Source of the DNA: Bacteroidaceae bacterium
GTDB taxonomy: Bacteria; Bacteroidota; Bacteroidia; Bacteroidales; Bacteroidaceae
NCBI GenBank assembly: GCA_017935785.1
Contig: JAGBGU010000033.1
Location: forward strand, 1 to 34,640
Reading direction: 5' to 3'
Length of the DNA: 34,640 bases
Positions 22,511 through 32,314 of this stretch are shown here, piece by piece; within the stretch, counting starts at the first letter, position 1; the number at the start of each line of letters is the position of its first letter. The position numbers and the translations under genes were made by a program. Under the pieces are notes generated by a model that saw nothing but the letters and a program-made list of their open reading frames with translations, was not told where the DNA came from and ran no database searches.

Positions 22511-24514
22511 ATGACGGAAACAAACAGCCAAAACCTGCCGCAGACAGACTATCAGGAAGACAACATACGCCACTTGTCCGACATGGAACATGTGCGTACC
22601 CGCCCCGGTATGTATATCGGAAGACTGGGAGACGGTACCCAAGCCGAAGACGGTATTTATGTACTTTTGAAGGAAGTCATTGACAACAGCATCGATGAGT
22701 TCAAAATGAATGCCGGCAGACGCATAGAAGTGAACATCGATGAAAACCTGCGAGTATCTGTAAGAGATTACGGAAGAGGTATTCCTTTGGGCAAACTGGT
22801 GGAAGCTGTCAGCATGCTGAACACCGGAGCAAAATACGACAGTAACGCATTTAAGAAAAGTGTGGGCCTAAACGGCGTGGGCCTAAAAGCCGTGAATGCA
22901 CTGAGCCTTCATTTTGAGGCTCACAGTTTCCGCGACGGACAAGTACGGAAAGCCTGTTTTGAAAAAGGTATCCTGCAATCGGACACAACAGAAAGTTCAC
23001 AGGACGAGAACGGAACATACATCTTTTTCGAGCCGGACAACACCTTGTTCAAACATTACAGTTTCCGCAATGAGTTTGTGGAGACCATGTTGCGCAATTA
23101 CACCTATCTGAATACGGGACTGACTATAATGTTCAACGGCAGGCGCATCCTTAGCCGGAACGGACTGAGCGACCTGCTTACAGACCGTATGACCGACAAT
23201 CCGCTGTATGAGATTGTCCACATGCAGGGAGACGACATAGAAATTGCCTTCACACACAGTAATCAGAACGGAGAAGAATACTACTCGTTTGTAAACGGAC
23301 AGCACACGACATTGGGAGGCACACATCAGGCTGCATTTAAAAAATACATTGCAGAGTCCATTAAGGATTTCAGTGGCAAAAACTTTGAATACGGCGACAT
23401 AAGGAACGGTATCGTGGCTGCCATCAGCATTAACATACAGGAACCCATGTTCGAGAGCCAGACAAAGATTAAGTTGGGCTCGCTGTCCACCGCACCTGAA
23501 GGAGGTATCAGTATTGACAAATTCATTGGCGACTTTGTCAAGACACAAGTGGACAATTATCTGCACAAGAATCCGCTGGTGGCTGAAATCATCATAAAGA
23601 AAGTCAGCGATAACGAAAAGGAGCGCAAAGAAATGGCCGGTCTGGCAAAGGTGGCCCGCGAGCGGAACAAAAAAGCCAATCTGCACAACCGCAAATTGCG
23701 CGACTGCCGTGTACACCTCAATGATGCCAGAGGAAACCAGCAGGAGGAAAGCTGCATATTCATCACCGAGGGTGATTCGGCCAGCGGAAGCATCACCAAA
23801 AGCCGAAATGTAAACACCCAAGCCGTTTTCAGTCTAAGGGGAAAGCCCCTTAACTGTTTCGGGCTTACAAAAAAGGTTTGTTACGAAAACGAAGAGTTCA
23901 ACCTCCTACAGGCTGCACTCAACATAGAGGATGGCATTGACGGTCTGCGCTATAACAAAGTCATTGTAGCGACGGATGCCGATGTGGACGGCATGCACAT
24001 CCGCTTGCTCATGATAACCTTTTTCCTGCAGTTCTTCCCCGAACTCATCAAAAAGGGGCACGTATATATTCTGCAGACTCCACTTTTCCGTGTACGCGGA
24101 AGAAAATCTAAAATAGGCAAAGCCAAACTGAAGGTTCTACAAGAAGCAGTGGACGAAACTGACAAAAAACACAACCGGCAAATCAGTGCATCTGCAGACT
24201 TTATCACACAATACTGTTATTCAGAAACAGAACGGAAGCAGGCCATTGAGGACTTGGGTCCCGACCCGGAAATCACCCGTTTCAAAGGTCTTGGAGAAAT
24301 CAGCCCGGACGAGTTCCGACATTTCATAGGCGATGACATCCGTCTGGAACAAGTAACCCTAAACAAGAGCGACCAAGTGGCAGAACTGCTTGAATACTAC
24401 ATGGGAAAGAACACCATGGACCGCCAAAGTTTCATCATTGACAATCTTATTGTCGAAGAAGACCGTACAGAAGAGGAATTGTCAGAAGAACAAGTTAATC
24501 CTGTAAAGGCATGA
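22511..24514 (+). CDS. parE: DNA topoisomerase IV subunit B (type IIA, ATPase subunit)
   Basis: A 667-residue GyrB/ParE-type subunit. The GHKL ATPase has VIDNSIDEF (Glu55, Asn59), YGRGIPLG and [13 protein letters not shown]; the transducer and Toprim domains follow. Toprim motifs EGDSASG (about 420) and [14 protein letters not shown] (about 488) supply the metal-binding acidic residues, and [12 protein letters not shown] ends the conserved core. With subunit A it relaxes and decatenates DNA by passing one duplex through another. I call parE rather than gyrB from the short GYRB-type C-terminus and from its neighbourhood beside coaD, which is the usual arrangement in Bacteroidales as I recall it. 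The stop codon overlaps the coaD start (ATGA). Confidence 0.85.
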   Translation: MTETNSQNLPQTDYQEDNIRHLSDMEHVRTRPGMYIGRLGDGTQAEDGIYVLLKEVIDNSIDEFKMNAGRRIEVNIDENLRVSVRDYGRGIPLGKLVEAVSMLNTGAKYDSNAFKKSVGLNGVGLKAVNALSLHFEAHSFRDGQVRKACFEKGILQSDTTESSQDENGTYIFFEPDNTLFKHYSFRNEFVETMLRNYTYLNTGLTIMFNGRRILSRNGLSDLLTDRMTDNPLYEIVHMQGDDIEIAFTHSNQNGEEYYSFVNGQHTTLGGTHQAAFKKYIAESIKDFSGKNFEYGDIRNGIVAAISINIQEPMFESQTKIKLGSLSTAPEGGISIDKFIGDFVKTQVDNYLHKNPLVAEIIIKKVSDNEKERKEMAGLAKVARERNKKANLHNRKLRDCRVHLNDARGNQQEESCIFITEGDSASGSITKSRNVNTQAVFSLRGKPLNCFGLTKKVCYENEEFNLLQAALNIEDGIDGLRYNKVIVATDADVDGMHIRLLMITFFLQFFPELIKKGHVYILQTPLFRVRGRKSKIGKAKLKVLQEAVDETDKKHNRQISASADFITQYCYSETERKQAIEDLGPDPEITRFKGLGEISPDEFRHFIGDDIRLEQVTLNKSDQVAELLEYYMGKNTMDRQSFIIDNLIVEEDRTEEELSEEQVNPVKA

Positions 24515-24981
24515 AAAAAGCGATATTCCCCGGCTCATTCGACCCCTTTACCATCGGGCATGCAGACATAGTGAAGCGCGGCCTGCAACTTTTTGACAAT
24601 ATCATAATTGCTGTAGGATATAACACACAAAAAAAATCATGGATTCCCACTGCGGAAAGAGTTAGTGCAATTAAGGAATTCTATAAGGATGAACCCAGAA
24701 TCAGTGTGGAAGAATACAGCGGTCTTACCACCGACTTTGCAAAAGAAAAGGAAGCAGGTTTTATCTTGAGAAGCATACGCAGCGTAAAAGATTACGAATA
24801 CGAGCTGAACATTGCCGACATCAACCGCCAACTGTCCGGAATAGAAACCGTCCTGCTACTGGCCAACCCGGAAATGGCAAGCATAAGCAGCAGCGTAGTC
24901 CGTGAACTGGCAGGATTCGGACATGACATACAGTCTTTTATCCCTCAAGGATTTAGATACAACAACATAGAGCAACAATGA
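24511..24981 (+). CDS. coaD: Phosphopantetheine adenylyltransferase
   Basis: A 156-residue enzyme of the nucleotidyltransferase superfamily that transfers AMP from ATP to 4'-phosphopantetheine, the fourth step of coenzyme A synthesis. The signature [17 protein letters not shown] with the T/HxGH motif lies at the N-terminus. [23 protein letters not shown] and the C-terminal [13 protein letters not shown] are also typical. Length is normal (about 150-165). The start overlaps the parE stop by ATGA, implying translational coupling, and the S41 protease follows after about 20 bp. Confidence 0.96.
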   Translation: MKKAIFPGSFDPFTIGHADIVKRGLQLFDNIIIAVGYNTQKKSWIPTAERVSAIKEFYKDEPRISVEEYSGLTTDFAKEKEAGFILRSIRSVKDYEYELNIADINRQLSGIETVLLLANPEMASISSSVVRELAGFGHDIQSFIPQGFRYNNIEQQ

Positions 24982-25002
24982 CAAAATAAATAAGTGACAA
25001 CA

Positions 25003-26607
25003 ATGATGAAAAGATTATTACCCAGCTTAATAGGAATAGGCATCGCCTGTACTGTATATGCAAGTGTGCAATTTTTCAACACACCGGCACCCAAGAAGAC
25101 CAACCCCTTTGAAGAGGACATCCGAAAGCTTGTAATGGCCACCGTAATGATAAACAATTATTATGTGGACAGCGTTAACAGTAAAAAACAGATTGAAGAT
25201 GCCATTAACGGTATGCTGTCTAAATTAGATCCCCATTCGGCATATTCCAATCCCGAGGAAACAAAAAAGATGAACGAGCCTCTTGCCGGAAGTTTTGAAG
25301 GCATCGGTGTACAATTCAATATGCTGGAAGACACCTTGCTGATTATACAGCCTGTTCCCAAAGGCCCGAGCGAAAAGGTTGGCATTTTAGCCGGAGACCG
25401 CATTGTAACCGTAAATGACACCTCTATAGCCGGAGTAAAAATGAGTCGCGAGGAGATTATGCGCCGTCTTCGCGGTCCTAAAGGAACTACCGCAAAGTTG
25501 GGAATCAAAAGACAGGGCATCAAAGATCTGTTGAAATTTAACGTCATACGCGATAAGATTCCTGTAAATTCTGTAGATGCCGCATACATGGTAACACCGA
25601 CAATTGGTCTGATACGTTTCAACAATTTCGCACAAACCACTCACAAGGAAATTGTGGAAGCCATAAAGAAACTGCAGGCACAGGGCATGAAGGATCTGAT
25701 TATAGACCTTCAGCAGAATGGCGGCGGCTATTTGCAGGCTGCAGCAGAAATTGCCAGCGAATTTCTCCCAAAAAACGATTTGATTGTATATACCCGTGGA
25801 CGACGTGCGCCAAGTCAGGAGTTCAGGAGCACGGGCGGAGGCCTCTTTACCAACGGAAAAATTGCAGTGCTTGTGGATGAATACAGCGCATCCGCATCCG
25901 AAATTCTTGCCGGCGCCATCCAGGATCAGGATCGCGGAATTGTGGTGGGCCGACGCACATTCGGAAAAGGCCTTGTCCAGCGTCCCATAGACATGCCAGA
26001 CGGAAGCATGATCCGCCTGACGGTTTCCCGTTACTATACACCCAGCGGACGATGCATTCAGAAACCTTACGAAAAAGGAGACAAACTGAGTTATGCCAAG
26101 GATGTAATAAACAGATACAATAAGGGAGAACTGACTCATGCAGACAGCATACATTTCCCAGATTCACTGAAATACCAGACCTTGCGTAAAAAACGTACAG
26201 TTTATGGAGGCGGCGGTATCATGCCTGACTATTTTGTACCACTGGACACTACAAAATACAGCAAATGCTACCGTGAACTCTCGGCAAAGAATTTCATCAT
26301 CAATGCCAACCTGAAGTATATGGACAAGAACCGCGCCAAACTGGTGAAGCAATACCCCAACTTCTCTGCTTTCAACAAGAAGTTCACCGTACCACAATCT
26401 CTCGTTGACGAGATTCTTGCCCAAGGAGCCAAAGAAAAGATAAAACCGGCTGATGAAGCGGAGCGTACAAAAACTGTTCAGAATATCCAACGTATCCTAA
26501 AAGGACTTATCGCCCGCGACCTTTGGGACATGAGTGAATATTTTGCTGTAATATACGAGGACGATGAAATGGTATTGAAAGCCATAGAACTGCTCACCGC
26601 CAAATAA
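25003..26607 (+). CDS. S41 family C-terminal processing peptidase (CtpA-like)
   Basis: A 534-residue protein with an N-terminal membrane anchor or signal peptide (MMKRLLPSLIGIGIACTVYASVQFF). A PDZ domain lies at about 90-175 (GSFEGIGVQFNMLEDTLLIIQPVPKGPSEKVGILAGDRIVTVND), followed by the tail-specific protease core: LIRFNNFAQTTHKEIVEAI, DLQQNGGGYLQAAAEIASEF, the Ser motif EYSASASEILAGAIQDQDRG, and the Lys in RTFGKGLVQ. It would cleave C-termini of periplasmic proteins. A C-terminal region with no known role (about 400-534) is common in Bacteroidota members. I prefer ATG 25003 over the GTG at 24994 because ATGATG lies right before the signal peptide. It sits between coaD and ybeY. Confidence 0.92.
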   Translation: MMKRLLPSLIGIGIACTVYASVQFFNTPAPKKTNPFEEDIRKLVMATVMINNYYVDSVNSKKQIEDAINGMLSKLDPHSAYSNPEETKKMNEPLAGSFEGIGVQFNMLEDTLLIIQPVPKGPSEKVGILAGDRIVTVNDTSIAGVKMSREEIMRRLRGPKGTTAKLGIKRQGIKDLLKFNVIRDKIPVNSVDAAYMVTPTIGLIRFNNFAQTTHKEIVEAIKKLQAQGMKDLIIDLQQNGGGYLQAAAEIASEFLPKNDLIVYTRGRRAPSQEFRSTGGGLFTNGKIAVLVDEYSASASEILAGAIQDQDRGIVVGRRTFGKGLVQRPIDMPDGSMIRLTVSRYYTPSGRCIQKPYEKGDKLSYAKDVINRYNKGELTHADSIHFPDSLKYQTLRKKRTVYGGGGIMPDYFVPLDTTKYSKCYRELSAKNFIINANLKYMDKNRAKLVKQYPNFSAFNKKFTVPQSLVDEILAQGAKEKIKPADEAERTKTVQNIQRILKGLIARDLWDMSEYFAVIYEDDEMVLKAIELLTAK

Positions 26608-26617
26608 TTTCAAGAGG

Positions 26618-27043
26618 ATGATAAGTTACAACACAGACGGTGTAAAGATGCCCGGCATCAAGAAAAGGCTTAACAACAGCTGGATAAAAGCCGTAGCAGC
26701 CTGTTACGGGAAAAAAGTCGGTGATATCGCATATATCTTTGTCAATGACGAAAAGATTCTGGAAGTGAACAGACAGTTCCTTCAGCATGATTATTACACA
26801 GACATCATCACCTTTGACTATTGCGAAGAGAATACAATTAGTGGCGACCTCTTCATCAGCCTGGATACGGTAAAAACCAATGCACAGCTGGTAAAAGCCA
26901 CCTATGAAGATGAACTCCGCCGTGTTATCATACATGGCATCCTGCATTTGTGCGGCATAGACGATAAGGGACCCGGCGAACGTGAAGTAATGGAAGCGGC
27001 AGAAAACAAAGCATTAGCGTTATGGGAGACGATTTTGATATAA
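26618..27043 (+). CDS. ybeY: Endoribonuclease YbeY (16S rRNA maturation)
   Basis: A 141-residue metallo-RNase of the UPF0054 family that matures the 3' end of 16S rRNA and takes part in ribosome quality control. The motif is [21 protein letters not shown]. The first two His residues (106, 110) fit H-x3-H, but the position of the third His (116) is Asp, as I recall for many Bacteroidota members, so zinc coordination probably differs from the E. coli enzyme. [18 protein letters not shown] upstream is typical of the family. Its last 22 bases overlap the start of ruvB. Confidence 0.9.
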   Translation: MISYNTDGVKMPGIKKRLNNSWIKAVAACYGKKVGDIAYIFVNDEKILEVNRQFLQHDYYTDIITFDYCEENTISGDLFISLDTVKTNAQLVKATYEDELRRVIIHGILHLCGIDDKGPGEREVMEAAENKALALWETILI

Positions 27044-28059
27044 GAAGGCAATCCAACCAGAAAGAAAAGGATTTTGAGAATGCCCTCCGTCCGCTTAGTT
27101 TTGACGACTTCTGCGGACAACAGAAAGTGGTGGACAATCTCAAGATTTTCGTGGAAGCGGCCAAATTCCGCGGCGAGCCTCTTGACCATACACTTTTGCA
27201 CGGCCCTCCCGGATTGGGAAAGACCACCCTGAGTAACATCATAGCCAACGAACTGGGAGTGGGTTTCAAACTTACAAGCGGTCCTGTACTCGACAAGCCG
27301 GGCGACCTGGCCGGTATTCTCACCAGTCTGGAACCGAACGATGTACTCTTTATTGATGAAATCCATCGTCTGTCTCCCATTGTGGAAGAATATCTGTACA
27401 GCGCCATGGAAGACTACCGAATCGACATTATGATAGACAAAGGTCCCAGCGCAAGAAGCATACAGATTGACCTCAACCCGTTTACCCTGATCGGCGCCAC
27501 CACCCGAAGCGGCCTGCTCACAGCCCCGCTCCGCGCCCGATTCGGCATCAACCTGCATTTGGAATATTACGATGCCTCCACTCTTCAGCGCATCATCACA
27601 CGTTCTGCCGGCATTCTGGGTCTTCCCATCGACCCGAAAGCCGCAAAGGAAATTGCCGGACGAAGCAGAGGAACACCACGTATAGCCAATGCGTTGCTGC
27701 GCCGTGTAAGAGATTTTGCACAGGTTAAGGGGAACGGTATGATTGACCTGCCCATCTCGCAATATGCACTTGAAGCATTGAACATAGACCGTTTCGGTCT
27801 GGACGAGATAGACAACAAGATTCTGCTCACTATTATTGACAAGTTCAAGGGAGGACCGGTTGGCATCAATACCATAGCCACCGCCATTGGCGAAGACGGC
27901 GGAACCGTTGAAGAGGTTTACGAACCTTTCCTCATAAAAGAAGGCTTCATAAAGCGTACCCCACGCGGAAGGGAAGTAACCGAACTGGCCTATCGTCATC
28001 TGGGACGTCCCATGGGAAGCCGATATGGCAATCCTCTGCAAGGCGATTTGTTTGAATAG
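27022..28059 (+). CDS. ruvB: Holliday junction branch migration DNA helicase RuvB
   Basis: A 345-residue AAA+ motor (RuvA is needed to load it on the junction). Walker A is GPPGLGKTT (about 61-69), Walker B is [11 protein letters not shown] (Asp at about 112), sensor I is [11 protein letters not shown], the arginine finger lies in LRARFG, and the C-terminal winged helix is [32 protein letters not shown]. Length is typical (330-350). The start ATG lies 22 bases inside ybeY in another frame; MGDDFDIR is a normal N-terminus for the family, so I kept it. No ruvA or ruvC is nearby. Confidence 0.97.
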   Translation: MGDDFDIRRQSNQKEKDFENALRPLSFDDFCGQQKVVDNLKIFVEAAKFRGEPLDHTLLHGPPGLGKTTLSNIIANELGVGFKLTSGPVLDKPGDLAGILTSLEPNDVLFIDEIHRLSPIVEEYLYSAMEDYRIDIMIDKGPSARSIQIDLNPFTLIGATTRSGLLTAPLRARFGINLHLEYYDASTLQRIITRSAGILGLPIDPKAAKEIAGRSRGTPRIANALLRRVRDFAQVKGNGMIDLPISQYALEALNIDRFGLDEIDNKILLTIIDKFKGGPVGINTIATAIGEDGGTVEEVYEPFLIKEGFIKRTPRGREVTELAYRHLGRPMGSRYGNPLQGDLFE

Positions 28060-28108
28060 CGATACTATATACATTATTATATATAATTAAAGAAGTAAGA
28101 ACGTTTTT

Positions 28109-29338
28109 ATGGTACTCAACTATATCTGGATAAGTTTCTTTGCCATTGCCTTTCTCATTGCCCTGGTACAGTTGGCATTAGGCAATACAGACGTGTTTCC
28201 TGCCATAATGAACAGCACGTTCGAATCTGCCAAAACAGCATTCGAGATATCATTGGGACTTACCGGCGTCCTCAGTTTGTGGATGGGCATCATGAAAATA
28301 GGCGAACAGGGAGGTCTGGTAAACAAGCTTGCCAATTGGCTCAGTCCGCTAATGGTACGTCTCTTCCCTGAAATTCCGGCCGGACATCCTGTTTTTGGAC
28401 ACATCTTCATGAATTTCGGAGCCAATATGCTCGGTCTGGACAACGCAGCAACACCTTTAGGCCTGAAAGCCATGGAAGGATTGCAGCAACTGAACGACAA
28501 AAAGGATACGGCCACCAATGCCATGATCATGTTCCTGGTGCTGAACACCAGCGGACTCACCCTGATTCCGGTAAGTGTAATGGTCTATCGCGCACAACTA
28601 GGGGCTGCACAACCCACAGATGTGTTCATCCCCATACTGATTGCCACCACCATTGCCACGCTTGCCGGCATGATTATCACCAGCCTGTACCAGCGCATAA
28701 ATCTGTTCAACCGTACTATCCTGGCCTTTGTCCTCGGCACCTGTCTGACTATCAGCGGTATCATCTGGCTGGGCACACAAGTAGACAGGGAAACCATGAA
28801 CACATGGAGCACCGTAGCGGCCAACATCATCCTGTTCACTATCATTATGGCATTTATTCTTGCCGGCGCCAGAAAGAAAATCAACGTCTATGAGGCCTTC
28901 ATTGAAGGAGCCAAGGGCGGATTTGAAACCGCAGTGCGCATCATTCCCTATCTGGTGGCCATACTTGTTTCCATTGGCGTATTCCGTGCCAGTGGGGCTA
29001 TGGACTATATCATGAACGGAATCGGTCATATTGTGGAAATATGCGGTGGAAACGCAGACTATGTAAAGGCATTGCCAACAGCGCTGATGAAGCCGCTCAG
29101 CGGAAGTGGAGCACGCGGAATGATGGTAGATGCCATGCAAACCTACGGAGCCGATTCCTTCATCGGCAGACTGGCCTGCCTTTTCCAGGGAGCAACTGAT
29201 ACCACATTCTATATTCTGGCAGTTTATTTCGGCAGCGTGGGCGTGCGGCATACGCGTCATGCCGTAAGCGCAGGTCTGCTTACAGATCTTGTAGGGGTCA
29301 TAGCCGCCATGTTCATGGCTTACATATTCTTCGGATAA
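28109..29338 (+). CDS. SpmA-SpmB fusion (nucleoside-recognition/Gate domain membrane protein)
   Basis: A 409-residue multi-pass membrane protein. The first half resembles spore maturation protein A (ALGNTDVFPAIMNSTFESAKTAFEISLGLTGVLSLWMGIMKIGEQGG, NFGANMLGLDNAATPLGLKAM). The second resembles SpmB (FIEGAKGGFETAVRIIPYLVAILVSIGVFRASGAMDYI, PTALMKPLSGSGARGMM, LFQGATDTTFYILAVYFGSVG). The two are separate neighbouring genes in sporulating Firmicutes and fused here. The organism does not sporulate as far as this window shows, so the role is general, perhaps nucleotide- or ion-related transport, and is unknown. It starts 49 bp after ruvB and ends one base before the flippase ATG. Confidence 0.88.
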   Translation: MVLNYIWISFFAIAFLIALVQLALGNTDVFPAIMNSTFESAKTAFEISLGLTGVLSLWMGIMKIGEQGGLVNKLANWLSPLMVRLFPEIPAGHPVFGHIFMNFGANMLGLDNAATPLGLKAMEGLQQLNDKKDTATNAMIMFLVLNTSGLTLIPVSVMVYRAQLGAAQPTDVFIPILIATTIATLAGMIITSLYQRINLFNRTILAFVLGTCLTISGIIWLGTQVDRETMNTWSTVAANIILFTIIMAFILAGARKKINVYEAFIEGAKGGFETAVRIIPYLVAILVSIGVFRASGAMDYIMNGIGHIVEICGGNADYVKALPTALMKPLSGSGARGMMVDAMQTYGADSFIGRLACLFQGATDTTFYILAVYFGSVGVRHTRHAVSAGLLTDLVGVIAAMFMAYIFFG

Positions 29339-29339
29339 G

Positions 29340-30794
29340 ATGGCAAATTTAAAATCACTGGCCAAAGACACAGCCATATACGGTCTCAGCAGCATTGTCG
29401 GCAGGTTTCTCAATTATCTGCTGGTACCCTTGTACACACATTGCATCAGTGCGGCCGACGGTGGCTATGGTGTGGTGACACAACTATATGCCTACACAGC
29501 GCTGTTTATGGTAATCCTTACCTTCGGAATGGAAACCACATTTTTCCGTTTCATTAACAAGGAAGACTCACAGCCCCATACCGTATTCACCACGACAATG
29601 GCAACCGTCAGCACGCTTGCAGTTGTATTCCTTGCCCTGGTCTTGTCTTTCATCCATCCCCTAAGCAGTCTTTTAGGTCATGAACATAACCATAACTATA
29701 TTATCATAATGGCTTTTGTGGTGGTGCTCGATGTCATCCAGTCCATTCCCTTCTGCTATCTTCGTTTCCAAGGCCGGGCCGTCAGGTTCGCTTCGCTGAA
29801 GTTATTGTTCATATTCCTGAATATAGGCCTGAACCTATACTACTTCCTTTATCTGGGCCATTCAGAAGTCATATACGTATTCCTGCTTAATCTTACCTGC
29901 ACGGCACTCATAACCCTTTGTTTCATTCCTGACCTGTTGCGGATAAGATGGCAGTTCGATTTTTCGCTGCTTCGTAAAATGCTCTCCTATTCCTGGCCCA
30001 TCCTGATTCTGGGTATCATGGGCATCCTTAACCAGACTGCCGACAAAATGATTTTCCCCTTCATTTACCCGGATAAGGAAGAAGCTATACGCCAGCTCGG
30101 CATATATGGGGCCTGCGTAAAGATTGCCATGATTATGGCCATGATTACCCAGGCGTTCCGTTTCGCCTACGAGCCGTTTGTCTTTGCGCAATGCAGGGAA
30201 AAGGACAAGGACAGAAACCACACTTATGCCCTCGGCATGAAATATTTCGTCATCTTTACCCTTCTGGCCTTTCTGTGCGTAGTCGGTTACATGCCCTTGC
30301 TGCGCCATCTGATTGGCATGGATTATTGGGAAGGGCTGCGCGTGGTGCCGATTGTCATGGCAGCCGAAATCATGATGGGAATCTACTTCAACCTGAGTTT
30401 CTGGTACAAGCTGATTGACAAGACCATTTATGGCGCATGGCTCTCTTTTGCCGGATGTGTTGTCCTGTGTCTGGTCAACGTGCTGTTCATTCCCCGCTTC
30501 AGCTACATGGCCTGCGCCTGGGGCGGTTTTGCCGGATACGGCACAGCCATGGTGCTGAGCTATATTGTCGGCCAGCGCATAAACCCCATACCCTATCCCT
30601 TACGCAGCATCGGAACCTATGTGGCCATTGCCGTCCTGTTCTATCTGGTCATGCAGTTGCAGCCCGACACATGGCCCGTAATACTGCGTCTGGGCATCAA
30701 CACCCTCATCATCCTGGCATTTGTAGGACATATCGTATATCACGATTTTCCTTTGAGCAGCCTACCAGTAGTGGGAAAATATTTTCGAAAGTGA
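29340..30794 (+). CDS. Oligosaccharide flippase / polysaccharide biosynthesis protein (Wzx-like)
   Basis: A 484-residue protein with about 12-14 predicted membrane segments. The start MANLKSLAKDTAIYGLSSIVGRFLNYLLVPLYT is typical of the MOP (MATE/Wzx/MurJ) exporter superfamily, polysaccharide-biosynthesis branch. Other features are FGMETTFFRFI, GIYGACVKIAMIMAMITQAFRFAYEPFVF and the paired membrane bundles. Such proteins move lipid-linked oligosaccharides across the inner membrane. No glycosyltransferase genes lie beside it, so the substrate cannot be inferred. A role with lipid II or another envelope precursor is possible given the housekeeping neighbours. It starts one base after the SpmA-SpmB gene, so they share a transcript. 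Confidence 0.88.
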   Translation: MANLKSLAKDTAIYGLSSIVGRFLNYLLVPLYTHCISAADGGYGVVTQLYAYTALFMVILTFGMETTFFRFINKEDSQPHTVFTTTMATVSTLAVVFLALVLSFIHPLSSLLGHEHNHNYIIIMAFVVVLDVIQSIPFCYLRFQGRAVRFASLKLLFIFLNIGLNLYYFLYLGHSEVIYVFLLNLTCTALITLCFIPDLLRIRWQFDFSLLRKMLSYSWPILILGIMGILNQTADKMIFPFIYPDKEEAIRQLGIYGACVKIAMIMAMITQAFRFAYEPFVFAQCREKDKDRNHTYALGMKYFVIFTLLAFLCVVGYMPLLRHLIGMDYWEGLRVVPIVMAAEIMMGIYFNLSFWYKLIDKTIYGAWLSFAGCVVLCLVNVLFIPRFSYMACAWGGFAGYGTAMVLSYIVGQRINPIPYPLRSIGTYVAIAVLFYLVMQLQPDTWPVILRLGINTLIILAFVGHIVYHDFPLSSLPVVGKYFRK

Positions 30795-30836
30795 GTGTTC
30801 TATTCATTATAAACTTTACTTAAAATTTTACATTTC

Positions 30837-32231
30837 ATGAAGACAGTAAAAGAAAACAACAAGGCAGCCTGTACTGAGCAGGCACAGCCGGGTGGAATGT
30901 CTCGCCGCCAATTCTTGGGAACTGCAGCCACTGGTATTGCAGGATTCATGATTCTTCCCAGTTTCACCGTAGACGGTGTACGCATTGCCCCCAGCGACCG
31001 CGTGGTATTGGGCTTTGTGGGTCTGGGCCAGCAGGGATGCAGCGACTTCCGCAGCTTCTCCTCATGCCCTGGTGTTCAGGTAGCAGCCTGCTGCGACGTG
31101 GACAGCATCAAGCGCGAACGTTTCCGCCGCTACGTTACCAAGTGGCAGAAGGAAAAGGGCGTACCCCAGCGCTGCGACATGTACGAAGAGTACGAGCGTC
31201 TGCTCGACCGCAAGGACATTGATGCCGTTGCCATCGCCACACCCGACCACTGGCACGCACTCGTAGCCATCCATTCATTGCAGGCCGGCAAGGATGTTTA
31301 TCTGCAAAAGCCCCTTACCTACACCATCACCGAAGGCTTGGCGGTACAACGTGCCGTACGTGCCAACGGACGTATCCTTCAGGTAGGCAGCCAGCAGCGC
31401 AGTAGCGCCGAGTTCCAGCAGGCAATTGCACTGGTACGCAGCGGTGCCCTGGGCGACATCAAGGAAATCCACTGCCGCGTAGGCGATCCTCCAAAGCCTC
31501 TGGACCTTCCCGAAATGCCCGTTCCTCAGAACCTCAACTTCAACCTGTGGATGGGTCCGTTGAACGACCCCAAGATTCACTACCACCCCGACCTGTGTCC
31601 TCCCGTATCACTCGACCCCGACGTAAACGAAAAACTTTGGGGAGCATGGCGCTGGTATCAGGAAACCGGTAACGGATATCCCGCTGACTGGGGAGCTCAC
31701 ATGTACGATATTGCCCAGGCTGCCATCGGTATGGACGGACTCGGTCCCGTAGAATTCATTCCTAAGGGATACAAGGGAGCCGAATGGCTTACCATGAAGT
31801 ATGCCAACGGTATCATCATGCAGGAACGCCCCTACCGCGACGACAACGCCGGCGCACAGGGAATCAAGTTCATTGGCGACAAGGAGTGGCTCCGCGTTGC
31901 CCGTGGCTTCATTGAGTGTTCAAACAAGAAACTGCTCGAGACCAAGCAGGAGAACATTGCTGCCGGACAGTATGAAGTAAGCTCTCCTCACATGCAGAAC
32001 TTCATCGATGCCATCCGCAACCACAAAGACCCCATCGCTCCCGTGGAATACGGCTGCAGCACCAACACCCTTTGCTGTATCACCAACATCGCACGCGAAC
32101 TGGGCCGTCCCGTACGTTGGAATCCTGCCACCCTCAATTTCGAAGGCGACAAGGAAGCTGCGGCACACCGCCTGTACTACTACGACTACCGTCGTCCCTA
32201 CAAGCTCCCCTATCTGGAGAAGCGTTGCTGA
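30837..32231 (+). CDS. Gfo/Idh/MocA family oxidoreductase with Tat signal (second copy)
   Basis: A 464-residue protein with a long N-terminal extension before a twin-arginine motif (SRRQFLG, residues 22-28) and hydrophobic stretch, so it should be exported via Tat. The Rossmann motif is VLGFVGLGQQGCSD, followed by VAIATPDHWHALVAI. The motif usually written EKP reads QKP here (YLQKPLT), a change in the conserved catalytic-site triplet whose effect is unknown. The C-terminal half has GNGYPADWGAHMYDIAQAAIGMDG. It is only distantly similar to the copy at 18529-19842. Its codons favour C-ending forms, which may reflect high expression. It starts 42 bp after the flippase and is followed by a clear terminator, then the FAD oxidoreductase. 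Confidence 0.9.
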   Translation: MKTVKENNKAACTEQAQPGGMSRRQFLGTAATGIAGFMILPSFTVDGVRIAPSDRVVLGFVGLGQQGCSDFRSFSSCPGVQVAACCDVDSIKRERFRRYVTKWQKEKGVPQRCDMYEEYERLLDRKDIDAVAIATPDHWHALVAIHSLQAGKDVYLQKPLTYTITEGLAVQRAVRANGRILQVGSQQRSSAEFQQAIALVRSGALGDIKEIHCRVGDPPKPLDLPEMPVPQNLNFNLWMGPLNDPKIHYHPDLCPPVSLDPDVNEKLWGAWRWYQETGNGYPADWGAHMYDIAQAAIGMDGLGPVEFIPKGYKGAEWLTMKYANGIIMQERPYRDDNAGAQGIKFIGDKEWLRVARGFIECSNKKLLETKQENIAAGQYEVSSPHMQNFIDAIRNHKDPIAPVEYGCSTNTLCCITNIARELGRPVRWNPATLNFEGDKEAAAHRLYYYDYRRPYKLPYLEKRC

Positions 32232-32246
32232 TAAACCCTATACAAT

Positions 32247-32288
32247 GGAGCCGGGAAACCGCATTTACCCGGCTCCTTTTCTTTTTCC
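32247..32288 (+). terminator. Terminator of the second Gfo/Idh gene
   Basis: GGAGCCGGG pairs exactly with CCCGGCTCC across a 12-base loop, followed by TTTTCTTTTT. It lies 15 bp after the stop codon, so the FAD oxidoreductase gene (32315) needs another promoter or partial readthrough. Confidence 0.85.
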
Positions 32289-32314
32289 CTCACACAAAAT
32301 AACAAAATACCACC

